Source of the DNA: JAWXTS01 sp044433305
Lineage (GTDB): Bacteria; Bacteroidota; Bacteroidia; Bacteroidales; Rikenellaceae
Length of the DNA stretch: 64,000 nt
NCBI GenBank assembly: GCA_044433305.1
Contig: JAWXTS010000002.1
Location: 1-64,000 of the forward strand
Direction of reading: 5' to 3'
Below the pieces are notes generated by a model. That model searched no databases, was not told where the DNA came from, and saw only the letters and a program-made list of their open reading frames with translations. Below, one piece after another: positions 26,403 to 36,500 of the stretch; positions within the stretch are counted from its first letter, which is position 1, and each line of letters begins with the position of its first letter. The position numbers and the translations under genes were made by a program.

Positions 26403-28718
26403 TTATTTAGCTCTACGACGTAGGCTAATTACAATAGAAGTAACTAGCATAATCAATGGCAATATCCATTGTAGGATAGCTTTGTGTATGCCTACCGCAT
26501 CAACAGACAATGATATAGTATTGTCGATTGGAGCTGGGCGGCGAACATCGATAGGAGATGCTCCATCTGACATCCAGTTGAACACTCCATATACAAGACT
26601 CGCATTTCTGGTTGCGCGACCTGAGTGGTAGCCTGAAAGCTCAGAGCTACTTACACAGTCGGCATCACCACTGATGATAATCTTTTGTTGTTTGTCACCA
26701 TGCTTGCGCTCTAGTGCCACCATAACAGGTATCGAAGCTCTCGCCTCTTCTGTCTCTGGGTCAAGAGTAGGCTTAGTCTCGTCGAAGTAACGTGTCTGAA
26801 GCTCGTTCCAAGTACCTCCATCGTTATCTGTAAGTGCGATTGGAGTAACAAAGAACCCTTTGGTTGTAACATATTCTAGCTCTGCAGATGATGGTGCTCC
26901 AAAGTGATAGTATCTCTGTCGGATAACCTCATTGAAGAAGTAAGATAGTTTACCAGTAGTCTCTATTGGACGAGTGAATATAAGGTCTGGGTCATTACCC
27001 TCAGATGGCTTAACAAGCACTCCCGGTTTAAGATTAACGCCAAATTGCTCTGTCAAAGTATTTGTGTACTCGTGACGGTGAGGCTCACCAAGAATGAACA
27101 AGTTGTCTCCTCTGTCAACATAAGCCTGATAGTTAGCCATTTCCTGCTCTGTAAACTCAGACTTGATATCACTAATAACCAAGATATGAATATGGTCAGG
27201 AACTGGTGCATCTAGAGTTATTGTCTCTACATCAAAGCCTTGGTTGTAGAGAGAAGATCTGATCTGCTTGCTTACAAAGTTGTTGTAGTTTCTATCACCA
27301 CCTTTGTACACGCTGCGCTCGTCGTGACCCTCAACAAAAGCAACTTTTGGGAAGTCGTCAGTAAGAGCACGCTTAAAGCCCGCTGTAATCTCTGCCTCGT
27401 CAGGAATAACTTTCATATCCTCGAAGTAACGTATATGACCCTTGCGGCCATTCTCCATTGTTACAATCTTTTGAGTGCGGAAGTTCTCTTCTGCCAACTC
27501 TGGAGCCAGCTCAAGAACCTGTTCCTCGGTAAGAAGCTTGCGTGGAGAGATTTGGTAACGGTCACACATCTCTTTCAAGAACTCTTCTTCTGTCAAGTTC
27601 TGGAAACGCTTTCTCATCTCCTCGTAAGAAGAACCCTTTGTTGTAGCATAGTATACATACTTAAGCTTCATCTTAGGTTTGAATCTAGTGTATGTAGACA
27701 TAGACTTGATGTCTCTAAGCTCGCTTGTAGGAGTTGCCATCCAAACGATTCTCTGAGCGTCGAAGATATTGGAGTAAGTTACAACCTCGATTTCTCCCTC
27801 AAGGTCCTTGATAACCTCTTGGCTACCCGCGGTCAAAGTGTTTCTGTCAAAGCGTATAGTATCCCAGTATGCTTTAAGTGTTGGACGTGAACTCAAGAAC
27901 GCGAATCCAACAACCGCAGCAAACAAGATAGCATAGCTAGAGAAGATTTGTCCGCGGCTCTTGTTCTCTCTTTTAGACATTAGTCTAAAGATAGTAAGAG
28001 TCAAGAATAGTGAAGGTACTACCAAGAAGTAGATAACATCCTCAGTGCAGATAAGACCTGCAATGAAAGTGTTGACCCTGCCATTCATAGACAACCAGTA
28101 AGTGATTTCTCTAACGAAATCTACTGTTTGCCAGAATGTGCCTACATAAGAGAAGAAAGTCAGTGTTACAAGTGTACCTAGTGCTGCAACCATCTGGTAA
28201 GCGGTCAAGCTCGACATGAATACACCCACCGCGCCATAAGCGCAAATCAACATAAATATACCATAGATACCTACGATAAGGTGAGGCCAGTCAAAGTTCT
28301 CGATAAAGAACGATGCGTGTATTACATATAGTCCAAGAATACATGACATTACAAAACCATAGCATGCCACTGCCAAGAACTTGCCTAGGACAATCTGCGT
28401 GTTGCTAATTGGTGATGAATATAGAAGTTTTATCGAACCTGAGCTAAGCTCGCGGCTGATAAGGCCCATTGTAAGTAGTGGGATGTAGAAGAACAAGTAA
28501 CTTACAATTTGCTTGAAGAAGCCATTCATCGAGTTTGTGAAAATGTTATAAGTGATGTCATCTAGGCGACCATATTTCATTGCGTCGGCCATGCTAGACA
28601 TCATACCCATATATATCATTGCTGATTGGAATGTAAACACAATCAGTATGAACCAAGCTATTGGTGAGTAGAAAAGTACCTGAAGCTCTGTTTTTGCTAT
28701 TCTAAAAATCTGTTTCAT
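26403..28718 (-). CDS. GldF-GldG fusion: ABC-2 permease joined to substrate-binding GldG domain
   Basis: This 771-residue protein has about six membrane helices in residues 1-245 (LQVLFYSPIAWFILIVFTFQSAMIY onward), the GldF-type ABC-2 permease. These are followed by a helix near 260-280, a large periplasmic part (about 290-730) of the GldG/ABC_transp_aux type (LVISDIKSEFTEQEMANYQAYVDRGDNLFILGEP), and a final helix ending in RRRAK. In Flavobacterium GldF and GldG are separate proteins; here they form one chain. It overlaps the context of GldA with 2 bp between genes. Despite the name, non-gliding Bacteroidales carry this transporter too, so motility cannot be inferred; the rest of the gliding/T9SS set is not in the window. 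Confidence 0.85.
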   Translation of the reverse strand: MKQIFRIAKTELQVLFYSPIAWFILIVFTFQSAMIYMGMMSSMADAMKYGRLDDITYNIFTNSMNGFFKQIVSYLFFYIPLLTMGLISRELSSGSIKLLYSSPISNTQIVLGKFLAVACYGFVMSCILGLYVIHASFFIENFDWPHLIVGIYGIFMLICAYGAVGVFMSSLTAYQMVAALGTLVTLTFFSYVGTFWQTVDFVREITYWLSMNGRVNTFIAGLICTEDVIYFLVVPSLFLTLTIFRLMSKRENKSRGQIFSSYAILFAAVVGFAFLSSRPTLKAYWDTIRFDRNTLTAGSQEVIKDLEGEIEVVTYSNIFDAQRIVWMATPTSELRDIKSMSTYTRFKPKMKLKYVYYATTKGSSYEEMRKRFQNLTEEEFLKEMCDRYQISPRKLLTEEQVLELAPELAEENFRTQKIVTMENGRKGHIRYFEDMKVIPDEAEITAGFKRALTDDFPKVAFVEGHDERSVYKGGDRNYNNFVSKQIRSSLYNQGFDVETITLDAPVPDHIHILVISDIKSEFTEQEMANYQAYVDRGDNLFILGEPHRHEYTNTLTEQFGVNLKPGVLVKPSEGNDPDLIFTRPIETTGKLSYFFNEVIRQRYYHFGAPSSAELEYVTTKGFFVTPIALTDNDGGTWNELQTRYFDETKPTLDPETEEARASIPVMVALERKHGDKQQKIIISGDADCVSSSELSGYHSGRATRNASLVYGVFNWMSDGASPIDVRRPAPIDNTISLSVDAVGIHKAILQWILPLIMLVTSIVISLRRRAK

Positions 28719-28720
28719 AT

Positions 28721-29653
28721 CTATTTCTTATTTTGTTTTTTAGATAACACTGCAAAGATATCGTCCATAGAGCTTTTCTCTAGGGCAATCTCGTTTAGTC
28801 TCCAGTCGTTTTCTACGCTTGCCTTAACAAGTGATTGGATGACATCTGCTGTATTAGGGCTTTTTACTCTATACTCGGTTGGGCTTATAGGCTCCACCTC
28901 TGACACGCCCTCGATAGCAGTCAATTTCTCTACTGGCGGCATGCCTAGTAGTGAAACATAAACAGTATCTGGGGTTATGTAGCTGTCAAACTCATCTATT
29001 GTTCCGTTGAAGATCATGCTTCCTTGCTCTATCATGATGATTTTCTCGCAAAGAGCCTGAACCTCAGAAAGGATGTGAGTTGAAAGAATCACCGTACGCT
29101 CTTTTGCAATATTGCGAATTAGTGTACGAATCTCTAGAATCTGGTTAGGGTCGAGACCATTTGTTGGCTCATCGAAGATAACCACTTCTGGTTCGTGGAT
29201 AATAGCCTGAGCGATACCCACACGTTGTTGAAATCCCCCAGAAAGGTTGCTTATCAAACGGTCTTTCATGTGTTCGATGTTGCAAACTTTCATAACTCGT
29301 TCAATAGCTGCTGGAATTTCTTTTTTGTCCATAAGACGTAGTCCAGCACAATGCTCAAGATATTCTAGAATTGTTAGTTCCATGTGCAATGGTGGCTTCT
29401 GTGGTAGGAAACCGATTTTGCATTTGGATGCCACAGGGTCTGTTGATGTGTTAATTCCGCAGATTGTTACTTGTCCTTCTGTTTGTTTAATTACACCACA
29501 GACGATGTTCATAGTGGTAGATTTACCGGCTCCATTGGAGCCGAGTAAACCATAGATACCACGTTTTTCAATTTCTAAATTGATGTCTTTCACTGCCCAT
29601 TTCACACTGTATCGGTGCGAAAGACCTTCAATTTTTAAGATAGGGTTGTTCAT
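28721..29653 (-). CDS. gldA: ABC transporter ATP-binding protein, GldA-like
   Basis: This 310-residue ATPase has Walker A (GSNGAGKSTT, about 38-47), the signature LSGGFQQR, Walker B (VVIFDEPTNGLD) and the switch His (STHILSE). The C-terminal extension after about 220 is as in GldA/CcmA-type subunits of ABC-2 systems. It powers the GldF-GldG protein encoded 2 bp downstream. It starts only 26 bp after the PKD-like lipoprotein gene with no terminator between, so it may be read from the uptake locus. Confidence 0.88.
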   Translation of the reverse strand: MNNPILKIEGLSHRYSVKWAVKDINLEIEKRGIYGLLGSNGAGKSTTMNIVCGVIKQTEGQVTICGINTSTDPVASKCKIGFLPQKPPLHMELTILEYLEHCAGLRLMDKKEIPAAIERVMKVCNIEHMKDRLISNLSGGFQQRVGIAQAIIHEPEVVIFDEPTNGLDPNQILEIRTLIRNIAKERTVILSTHILSEVQALCEKIIMIEQGSMIFNGTIDEFDSYITPDTVYVSLLGMPPVEKLTAIEGVSEVEPISPTEYRVKSPNTADVIQSLVKASVENDWRLNEIALEKSSMDDIFAVLSKKQNKK

Positions 29654-29679
29654 AACGTTGTTATTGTTTGTAGTTTTGT

Positions 29680-31269
29680 TTAGTCAGAGATTGCGTCCCA
29701 AGCGTCATCAAGATTGATATACTTGTACTCCATATCAACAAAAGAGTCAACATCGTATTGCATCTGATGAACAATAGTTGGAGAAGCTATCGCTTCCACG
29801 TTCAGGATGACAAGTTCGCCGTTAGTAAGAGCCATGCCGACCTCTGTTCTTTGTGGGTTCATGTCGATAGCAGCTATTTCCCCGTCTGCTGTATAGATTT
29901 TGATAATCTCGCCTAGAGTGTTGATGATACATAGGTCGCTTCCACTTGCGAAGTAGCTGTATGCTCCATCATTAGAAGTAGCTGTAACAAACTTCATCTT
30001 GTCGCCTGTAAGGTAACCACCACTGTTGTTAAGAGGAATAATCTGGAATTGTGTCATCTTCATGTTGTAACCATAACCGATGAACGAAGCCATAGAGTAA
30101 TCAGAACCATCTTTAAGGATGATATTGATTGTATGGGCGTCATACCAGTTTCCTTCAGCCTCCTCTGTTAGGTAGCAAATACCACCTAGAGCCTCATAAC
30201 CACTAATGTTTGGAATCTCATCCAAAGTAGTACCATTAATGTCTGTTGCTCCTGCAAAGTCATACATAGTACCAGCTGTGGCAGCAGTGCTATAAGAAGT
30301 AGCTGCTGTGCTGACAAGCTTCAAGCTACCATCCTTGCCTATTACTGTCAGGTAGTTTAGTCCGCTATATTTACTATAAGGCATAAACTTGTAATCAGCA
30401 TATAGCATCATCTCAGTTTCAAATGGCACGTCGTTATATTCTAGCGGTTTGTCGCTATAATAACCGTACATAGTGTTACCATACTTCATGTATAGGTTTC
30501 CTGACTCCTCAAGCAAGAAAGTACAGCTAGTCATAGGTAGCATGTCTTTCCAGTTTGCGATGTTGTCATCTCCTACAACACCACTTCTGTTGTCGGCCAA
30601 AGTAGAACGTAGCTCATAAGACTCGTTGCTGTAAGCCGAAGCCTCGCTTGGAGAGCTTATCCAAAGGGCTACATCATCAGAAGATGTGTTAGAAGTAGCA
30701 GATGCTGTGTACTCGCCATACTGCATAACAAGGCTGTTGTAATCGCTGTTTAGACCTGTTACAAAGTTGTTGTATGTAGTCCATGTTTTAGCAACTGAGC
30801 TTGAAGCAGCTGATGCAGGCTCTGCAAATGATAGAGTAGTTTGGCCACCGCTAACACCTAGCAACAACCATCCTTTAGAACAAGCAGCGGCAACGGTGAT
30901 AGTTTGTGAAACATAGTACTCTGTTTTCATCTCTTTGTGAGTAGCTACAAAATACATTTCTATGTCTCCCATTAGTCTTGGGACGAATGACAAGTCTGCA
31001 CCGTCACATACCTTACCGATAAGTTCGGCATCGGCGTCATCTGGTACATACTCCCAGTGGAAGTCATATAGTTCTTCGATATCTGAAGGAATAGGTACCT
31101 CAATAAAATAATCGATGTTCATCTGAGCAGTCGTGAAAACTACCTCGTCTACGATGGTTTGTAAATCAACCTCTTCAACAGGAGTATAGTCGTAGTTTCC
31201 CTTGTCATCATAGCAGCTAGTCATAAACATAGATGCTGCCAGTACAACTAATAATAATATTTTTTTCAT
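29680..31269 (-). CDS. PKD-like surface lipoprotein, uptake locus 1
   Basis: This 529-residue lipoprotein has MKKILLLVVLAASMFMTSC followed by YDDKGNYDYTP. The acidic/lysine residues right after the acylated Cys resemble the Bacteroidota lipoprotein export signal, so it is probably surface-exposed. An immunoglobulin/PKD-like beta region (about 25-130) is followed by a larger repeat-like beta part (about 140-520) that could be a propeller. These proteins sit at the end of SusCD-DUF4843 loci and would replace SusE/SusF as surface binders; that is inference. A similar but truncated paralogue begins at 63125. Confidence 0.7.
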   Translation of the reverse strand: MKKILLLVVLAASMFMTSCYDDKGNYDYTPVEEVDLQTIVDEVVFTTAQMNIDYFIEVPIPSDIEELYDFHWEYVPDDADAELIGKVCDGADLSFVPRLMGDIEMYFVATHKEMKTEYYVSQTITVAAACSKGWLLLGVSGGQTTLSFAEPASAASSSVAKTWTTYNNFVTGLNSDYNSLVMQYGEYTASATSNTSSDDVALWISSPSEASAYSNESYELRSTLADNRSGVVGDDNIANWKDMLPMTSCTFLLEESGNLYMKYGNTMYGYYSDKPLEYNDVPFETEMMLYADYKFMPYSKYSGLNYLTVIGKDGSLKLVSTAATSYSTAATAGTMYDFAGATDINGTTLDEIPNISGYEALGGICYLTEEAEGNWYDAHTINIILKDGSDYSMASFIGYGYNMKMTQFQIIPLNNSGGYLTGDKMKFVTATSNDGAYSYFASGSDLCIINTLGEIIKIYTADGEIAAIDMNPQRTEVGMALTNGELVILNVEAIASPTIVHQMQYDVDSFVDMEYKYINLDDAWDAISD

Positions 31270-31287
31270 AATAGTATTGTCTATTTG

Positions 31288-32022
31288 TTAGTATGGGAAT
31301 GGGATTGTTACTAGGTTACCACTTGAATCAACTGGTTCATACTCGTCTAGGTATTGGCTGAAAATTAGACATGTGTCATACCAGTCTCCATAAGTGAAGC
31401 TAGAGAAGTCCATGTCTGGAACATAATATCCAGCCTCGGTAAGAGCAGCGATGAAGTTTTCCCATTTAGCAACAGTATAACCTCCAAGGAAGTTACAGAT
31501 AGTACCTACATAAGTATAACTTGGCCACCAGCTTGGTTGAACTAGTTGGTTAGTAACAGCGATAGTAGTTGAAACGTTGGTGTTAAGACCTGGTTTCACA
31601 TTACCATAAGCCTCTATCTGTAATTGTAGATAGAACATATCGTCGTCCATCTCGGCTGTTGAGTAGAACTTGATAGGAAGGGTTGCCTCATACACTCCAG
31701 CAGGGAAGGTATAAGTCTCTGACAATGCCTCGTAGTGCAAACCTGCAACAGCAGTAGACTCGTCGCTAACAACAGAAACCTTATACTCGGTGTCTGTGTC
31801 GAAAGCTACGCCTAGTATCTCGACATCTATATAATGTATTGTTTCTTCTGCTCCTGCAAGTAGGCTGAATGATACGCTTTCCTCTACTTCATCATCTTCG
31901 TCCTCAGCCGAAAATTGAACGTAGTTGTAGTTAGTGTCAAACATACCTAGCTCTGATTCTGAACATCCAACAGCAAAGACTGATGCTGCTGCAACAAATG
32001 CTAATATTGATATTTTTTTCAT
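31288..32022 (-). CDS. DUF4843 lipoprotein, uptake locus 1
   Basis: This 244-residue lipoprotein (FAVGC, then SESELGMFD) begins with the DUF4843 pattern FDTNYNYVQFSAEDEDDEVEESVSFSLLAG and continues with SVVSDESTAVAGLHYE and AGVYEATLPIKFYST, a Calx-beta-like beta sandwich. The C-terminal half holds SWWPSYTYVGTICNFLGGYTVAKWENFI. The role is unknown; location in the operon suggests surface ligand binding next to SusD. It lies 18 bp after susD and 18 bp before the PKD-like gene. Confidence 0.8.
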   Translation of the reverse strand: MKKISILAFVAAASVFAVGCSESELGMFDTNYNYVQFSAEDEDDEVEESVSFSLLAGAEETIHYIDVEILGVAFDTDTEYKVSVVSDESTAVAGLHYEALSETYTFPAGVYEATLPIKFYSTAEMDDDMFYLQLQIEAYGNVKPGLNTNVSTTIAVTNQLVQPSWWPSYTYVGTICNFLGGYTVAKWENFIAALTEAGYYVPDMDFSSFTYGDWYDTCLIFSQYLDEYEPVDSSGNLVTIPFPY

Positions 32023-32040
32023 TTTTCTAAGTCTCCGTTA

Positions 32041-33540
32041 TTAAAGTGTCATATAATCAGTTTCAACTTGAGGCACATTAAGAGTACTTTCTTTACCTGT
32101 GTCGTAGCCAGTTCTTTTGTACATCCAGAATGCACGACCCTCGTCAAGACTCTCACGAGCATACTCTTTAGTGATTTCGCTGATAGCCTCTTCCATAGTT
32201 GTTGCGCCTACAAGTGGCATGTATGGACGGCTAATAACAGCACCAAATTCATCTGTACCAGTGTAGAATTTACCTCTGTTCTGACGCATCTGATTTAGGA
32301 TAGTCATAGCATCGTCAAGAAGGTTCTCTCTAGCATAGCACTCTGCCAACATGTGGTAAACCTCGCTGAAGCGTACTATTGGAGATAGAGAATAATCAAA
32401 GCCGCTTGTGTCCTCATCCTCGGTACCTAGTCTCCAACGTTTTGAGAAGTAGTATGGATCTTCCCATGAGTATGTAGGTTCAACTACGCTGATAAGTTTT
32501 GAGTAGCGGATGTCATAGTCTGTTTGTCCAGAGAACAAAGCAGGGATGTTTGTAGAGTTTAGAGTATGAGAATATGCTAGATAAGTGTTAACATAAGAAT
32601 CCATCATATTTGTGTTGTAAGTTGCAAACAATACATCCTCTTCGTGTTTCAACTCGAAAGCTGTTACGTCAGTGAAAGAGAATAGCTGAGTGCCGCTACC
32701 ATCAGGACCGTACTCATAAAGCTCTTGTGCAATAGCTTTCGCGCTAGCGTAGTCACCATTATACATGTAAGCTCTACAAAGTAGTACAGATGTTGCAAAG
32801 TAGTTCAAGTGAGTACCTCTGATAGAGTAAGCAAGCTGGTCGCTAGAAATCATGAAGTTGTTGAACAAGTTTGCTGATGTCATGTTGCTTGGGTTAAGCT
32901 CAACATCTAGCTCTTTTAGGTATTCTCTAGCTTCTACAAAATCTGCAATAACAAGGTCTAGGACCTCTTGTGCTGTTTTGTACTCTGGTTGGTGAATAGG
33001 ATAATCATCAACATAAGGAATACGTTTGTCGTCTGCACCATCTTCGCCTATTGCTGGAGCAAATAGTGTCAACATCTCGAAGTGTAGGAATGCTCTGATT
33101 GCAAGAGCCTCACCCAAAATCATCTCTCTTGCACAAGAACTGAACATATCAGTAGCAGCCTCTTCAGTGTAATTGATAAGGTTGTTACAGTTGGCAATAG
33201 CTGTGTAAGCTGCTGACCAAACATTTCCTGTAAGAGTCTCGGTGTTAGCAGCATCAAGCTCACCTGAGCTAATCTCATAATAACCTGTATTCTTAGAGAA
33301 TGTCAAGCTTGAGTAAAAACCTGATAGGATTGTAGGGATACCTTTAGTTAGGTTCTGAGCATATAGAACATCATCACTAAGCAAAAGGTAGATACCATTA
33401 AGGGCAGAGAAATATCCGTCTTCGGTAGAGAACAGATCCTCCTCAAGTATATATGTGTCAGAATCAACATCTAACCAGCTACAAGCAGAAAGTAGAGGCA
33501 GAAGCATTGCGACAACTAATAATTTTTTTATTGTTTTCAT
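32041..33540 (-). CDS. SusD/RagB-family surface lipoprotein, uptake locus 1
   Basis: This 499-residue protein has a lipobox (SACSW, acylated Cys 20) followed by LDVDSDTYILEEDLFSTEDGYFSALNGIYLLL, the usual SusD start. Helical TPR-like segments (FLHFEMLTLFAPAI and AKAIAQELYEYG) form the scaffold, and the C-terminal RVSEVYHMLAE-type helix and KEYARESLDEGRAFWMYKR are typical of the family. SusD acts as a lid on the SusC pore and captures ligand. It lies 18 bp behind the SusC gene. No glycan-degrading enzyme accompanies it, so the ligand may not be a glycan. Confidence 0.92.
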   Translation of the reverse strand: MKTIKKLLVVAMLLPLLSACSWLDVDSDTYILEEDLFSTEDGYFSALNGIYLLLSDDVLYAQNLTKGIPTILSGFYSSLTFSKNTGYYEISSGELDAANTETLTGNVWSAAYTAIANCNNLINYTEEAATDMFSSCAREMILGEALAIRAFLHFEMLTLFAPAIGEDGADDKRIPYVDDYPIHQPEYKTAQEVLDLVIADFVEAREYLKELDVELNPSNMTSANLFNNFMISSDQLAYSIRGTHLNYFATSVLLCRAYMYNGDYASAKAIAQELYEYGPDGSGTQLFSFTDVTAFELKHEEDVLFATYNTNMMDSYVNTYLAYSHTLNSTNIPALFSGQTDYDIRYSKLISVVEPTYSWEDPYYFSKRWRLGTEDEDTSGFDYSLSPIVRFSEVYHMLAECYARENLLDDAMTILNQMRQNRGKFYTGTDEFGAVISRPYMPLVGATTMEEAISEITKEYARESLDEGRAFWMYKRTGYDTGKESTLNVPQVETDYMTL

Positions 33541-33558
33541 ATTATTTTCTCTTGTTGG

Positions 33559-36500
33559 TTAGAAACTAAGGTTAACAGACAAGTTGAAGGTACGTGCATA
33601 AGGATATGAAAGACCTCTCTCTTGAGTGATTGAAGAATAAGTGAAGATGTCGTTCATGCTAGCTTGAATGCGACACATGCTTACGCCAGCTGCTTTCAAC
33701 CAGTTTGAATCAACTGTATAACCCAATGAGATTGAGTTAAATGTCAAGTAGTTATTCTCCTGTACAAAACGAGATGTCGGCTGTGTGTTACCTGGGCTGA
33801 TGAAGTTCAACTCTTTGTATGCAGAAAGATCACCTTGGTTGAACCATCTGTCCATAACCCTAACATCAACATTGCTAGTAAGGATATCAGCATTGTCGAT
33901 ATTGTTGATAAGAGTTGTGTTGTATGCGTCGCCGCCTATCGCGTAGATAAATGATGCGTAAAGAGTGAATTTCTTGTAACGTACATTTAGACCTAGAGAA
34001 CCTTGAAGATCTGGTTCGGTAGAACCAATTACAACTTGGTCAGCAGAGCTCCACTCGTCAGTAACCTCACCATCTTTAGTCAAATATAGCTCTTGACCAG
34101 TTGCTGGAGATATACCCAATGACTGAACACCGAAGATAGATGACAATGATGCACCCTCTACGTATTGAAGCATAGGTGAGTTTGACTCATAGTAGTAATC
34201 GTCATAGTATGAGTTTACTCGGTCGTTGTATGCTTTCATAGCGTCAGAGATTTCTAGAATCTCATTTTTGTTGTGAGCAGCTGTAACCATCAAGTTAACG
34301 TCTAGGTCTCTAGATGTGTATGGAGTTACATTCAAGTTGATCTCATAACCACGGTTGCTAACCTTACCAAGGTTGTCTTTGTAAGATGTGAAACCTGATG
34401 ATGCTGGAAGAGACATGTCTGTAAGAAGGTTATCTGTAATCTTGTTATAGTAAGCAAGACCCAAGATGATTCTGTTGTTGAAGAATGCCCAGTCAGTAGC
34501 GATATTCAAAGTGTTTGTTTTCTCCCATCCAAGGTCCGAGTTACCCATAGCTACAAGAGATGCACCGATACCTGTTGAATACCAACGGTCTGTCTCTGTC
34601 TCATAAGTGCTTTTTGCCATGTATGGAGAGAAGTTCAATTTACCAGTCTGACCGTAGTTGGCTGTGACTCTGGCCATGCTAACAACATCCTTGATATTTT
34701 GGAAAATCTCATATTTGTGAAGGTTGATACCAGCACCAAAAGACCAGAATGGAGCAACACGTGAATCAGTACCGAACTCTGAAGAACCGTCAAGACGTAA
34801 TGATACGTCAAATAGGTAAGTGTCCTTGTAAGTGTAGTTACCCATCAAGAAAGCACCCATAAGTCTTGTTACGTTGTCGCTAAAGCTTGGTTTAGACGAG
34901 ATGCTTGATGCGTATTTAGGTTGCCATAGTGTTGAGTTTGCAAAACCTAGGTAGGTTGCAGACTCGCTACTGCTGCTTGAGCTAGATGCATTTACACCAG
35001 TAGTGAAGTTCATGCTGTGCTCACCTATTGATTTGTTGTACATCACATATAGGTTTGATGACCAGCTAACGCTCTCAGAGCTGTAAGTGCTTAGACGACC
35101 TGATGTAGAAGGAGTCACTGATGTGCTGTTAGCCTCAGCGTCAAACTCTGGATCATCAGGAGATGTAAACGCGTTTGAAGTTGATTGAGTCAAGCCTGCT
35201 GAGAACTGGAACTTAAGTTGGAAACCTTCCAAGAAGAAGTAGTTGATTCCAAGGTTGTTGTTCAAGCTAGAGTAGCCACTGTTGCTGAAGCTGCCTAGGG
35301 TAGCTGCATATAGTGGGTTGGCCACAGTCATAGTAGAAGTTATGTTCGAGTATGAAGGAACCAATTCGCCAGTTTCTAGATCGTAAGGAGACCAGTAAGG
35401 CAACATGCTTGTATAGTCGCTAAAGTCACCATAAGGTGAATCTTGGCTATCTGTGTTAGAGTATGTAACAACGTTAGTAAACTGAAGTTTGTCGTTCATA
35501 CGGTAGTCTACTTTCAAATCAGCAGAGAAGTTATCTCTATAAGATTCTTTCATAACACCGTTTTGGTTCTCATAACGCAATCCCAAACCAAAGCGCAAAG
35601 ACTCTTCACCACCATCAATGTAGATAGAGTGAGCTTGGTTGAACTGAGTTTGAAGAGGTTGTGACAACCAGTATGTATCAACACCTTGTTGTACGTTGTT
35701 AAGGCTGTTTCTGTAAAACTCCATGTAGTAAGGATACATGAAATATGGATCTAGGATACCTGCTGCAAGGTCCAAGTCTAGTTTCTCTTGAGCATTCATT
35801 AGATTGTAACTAGATAGGTCTGGAGCAGTAACACTTCCAGTGAAACCATAGCTAACTCTTAGTTTGCCTGGCTCTGGAGCGAAAGTTTCGATTACGATAA
35901 CACCATTGGCAGCACGAGAACCGTAGATTGCTGTTGAAGCAGCATCTTTAAGGATAGTCATACTTTGGATACGAGATGGGTCCATGTCATATACATACTC
36001 CATAGAAACCTCATAGCCGTCCAACATGAAGATAGGTGCATTAGGGTTGCTTGTCAATGAGAACTCAGAGATGTCGTCGCTTGTTAGCTGATCTAGCTCT
36101 GATGTACCGCTGATACCTGACTGACCACGGATATAGAACTCAGGCATTACATTAGGGTTAGATCCCGTTGTTGTGTTGTCCATCATTCTGATTGATGGGT
36201 CAAAAATCTGAAGTGCAGCGATAGGGTTGGTAGTCGACACTTTCATCATCTGCTCGTTAGTGATTTTTGTAGTCGAACCTGTAAACGAAGACTTGTCGAT
36301 GTTTGCATAACCTGTAACGACGATGTCGTCGATAGCTTCTACGTCTTGCTCAAGGTAAACAACAACTCTGTCCTCGCCAACGCCCCAGTTAACCTCTTGA
36401 GTCTGCATACCTATCATACTAACGCGGATAATCAAATCCTTAATCTCGCTAGCTGAGAAACTAACCTCTGCTCTACCTCTTACAGCATAGTTTCCTACAC

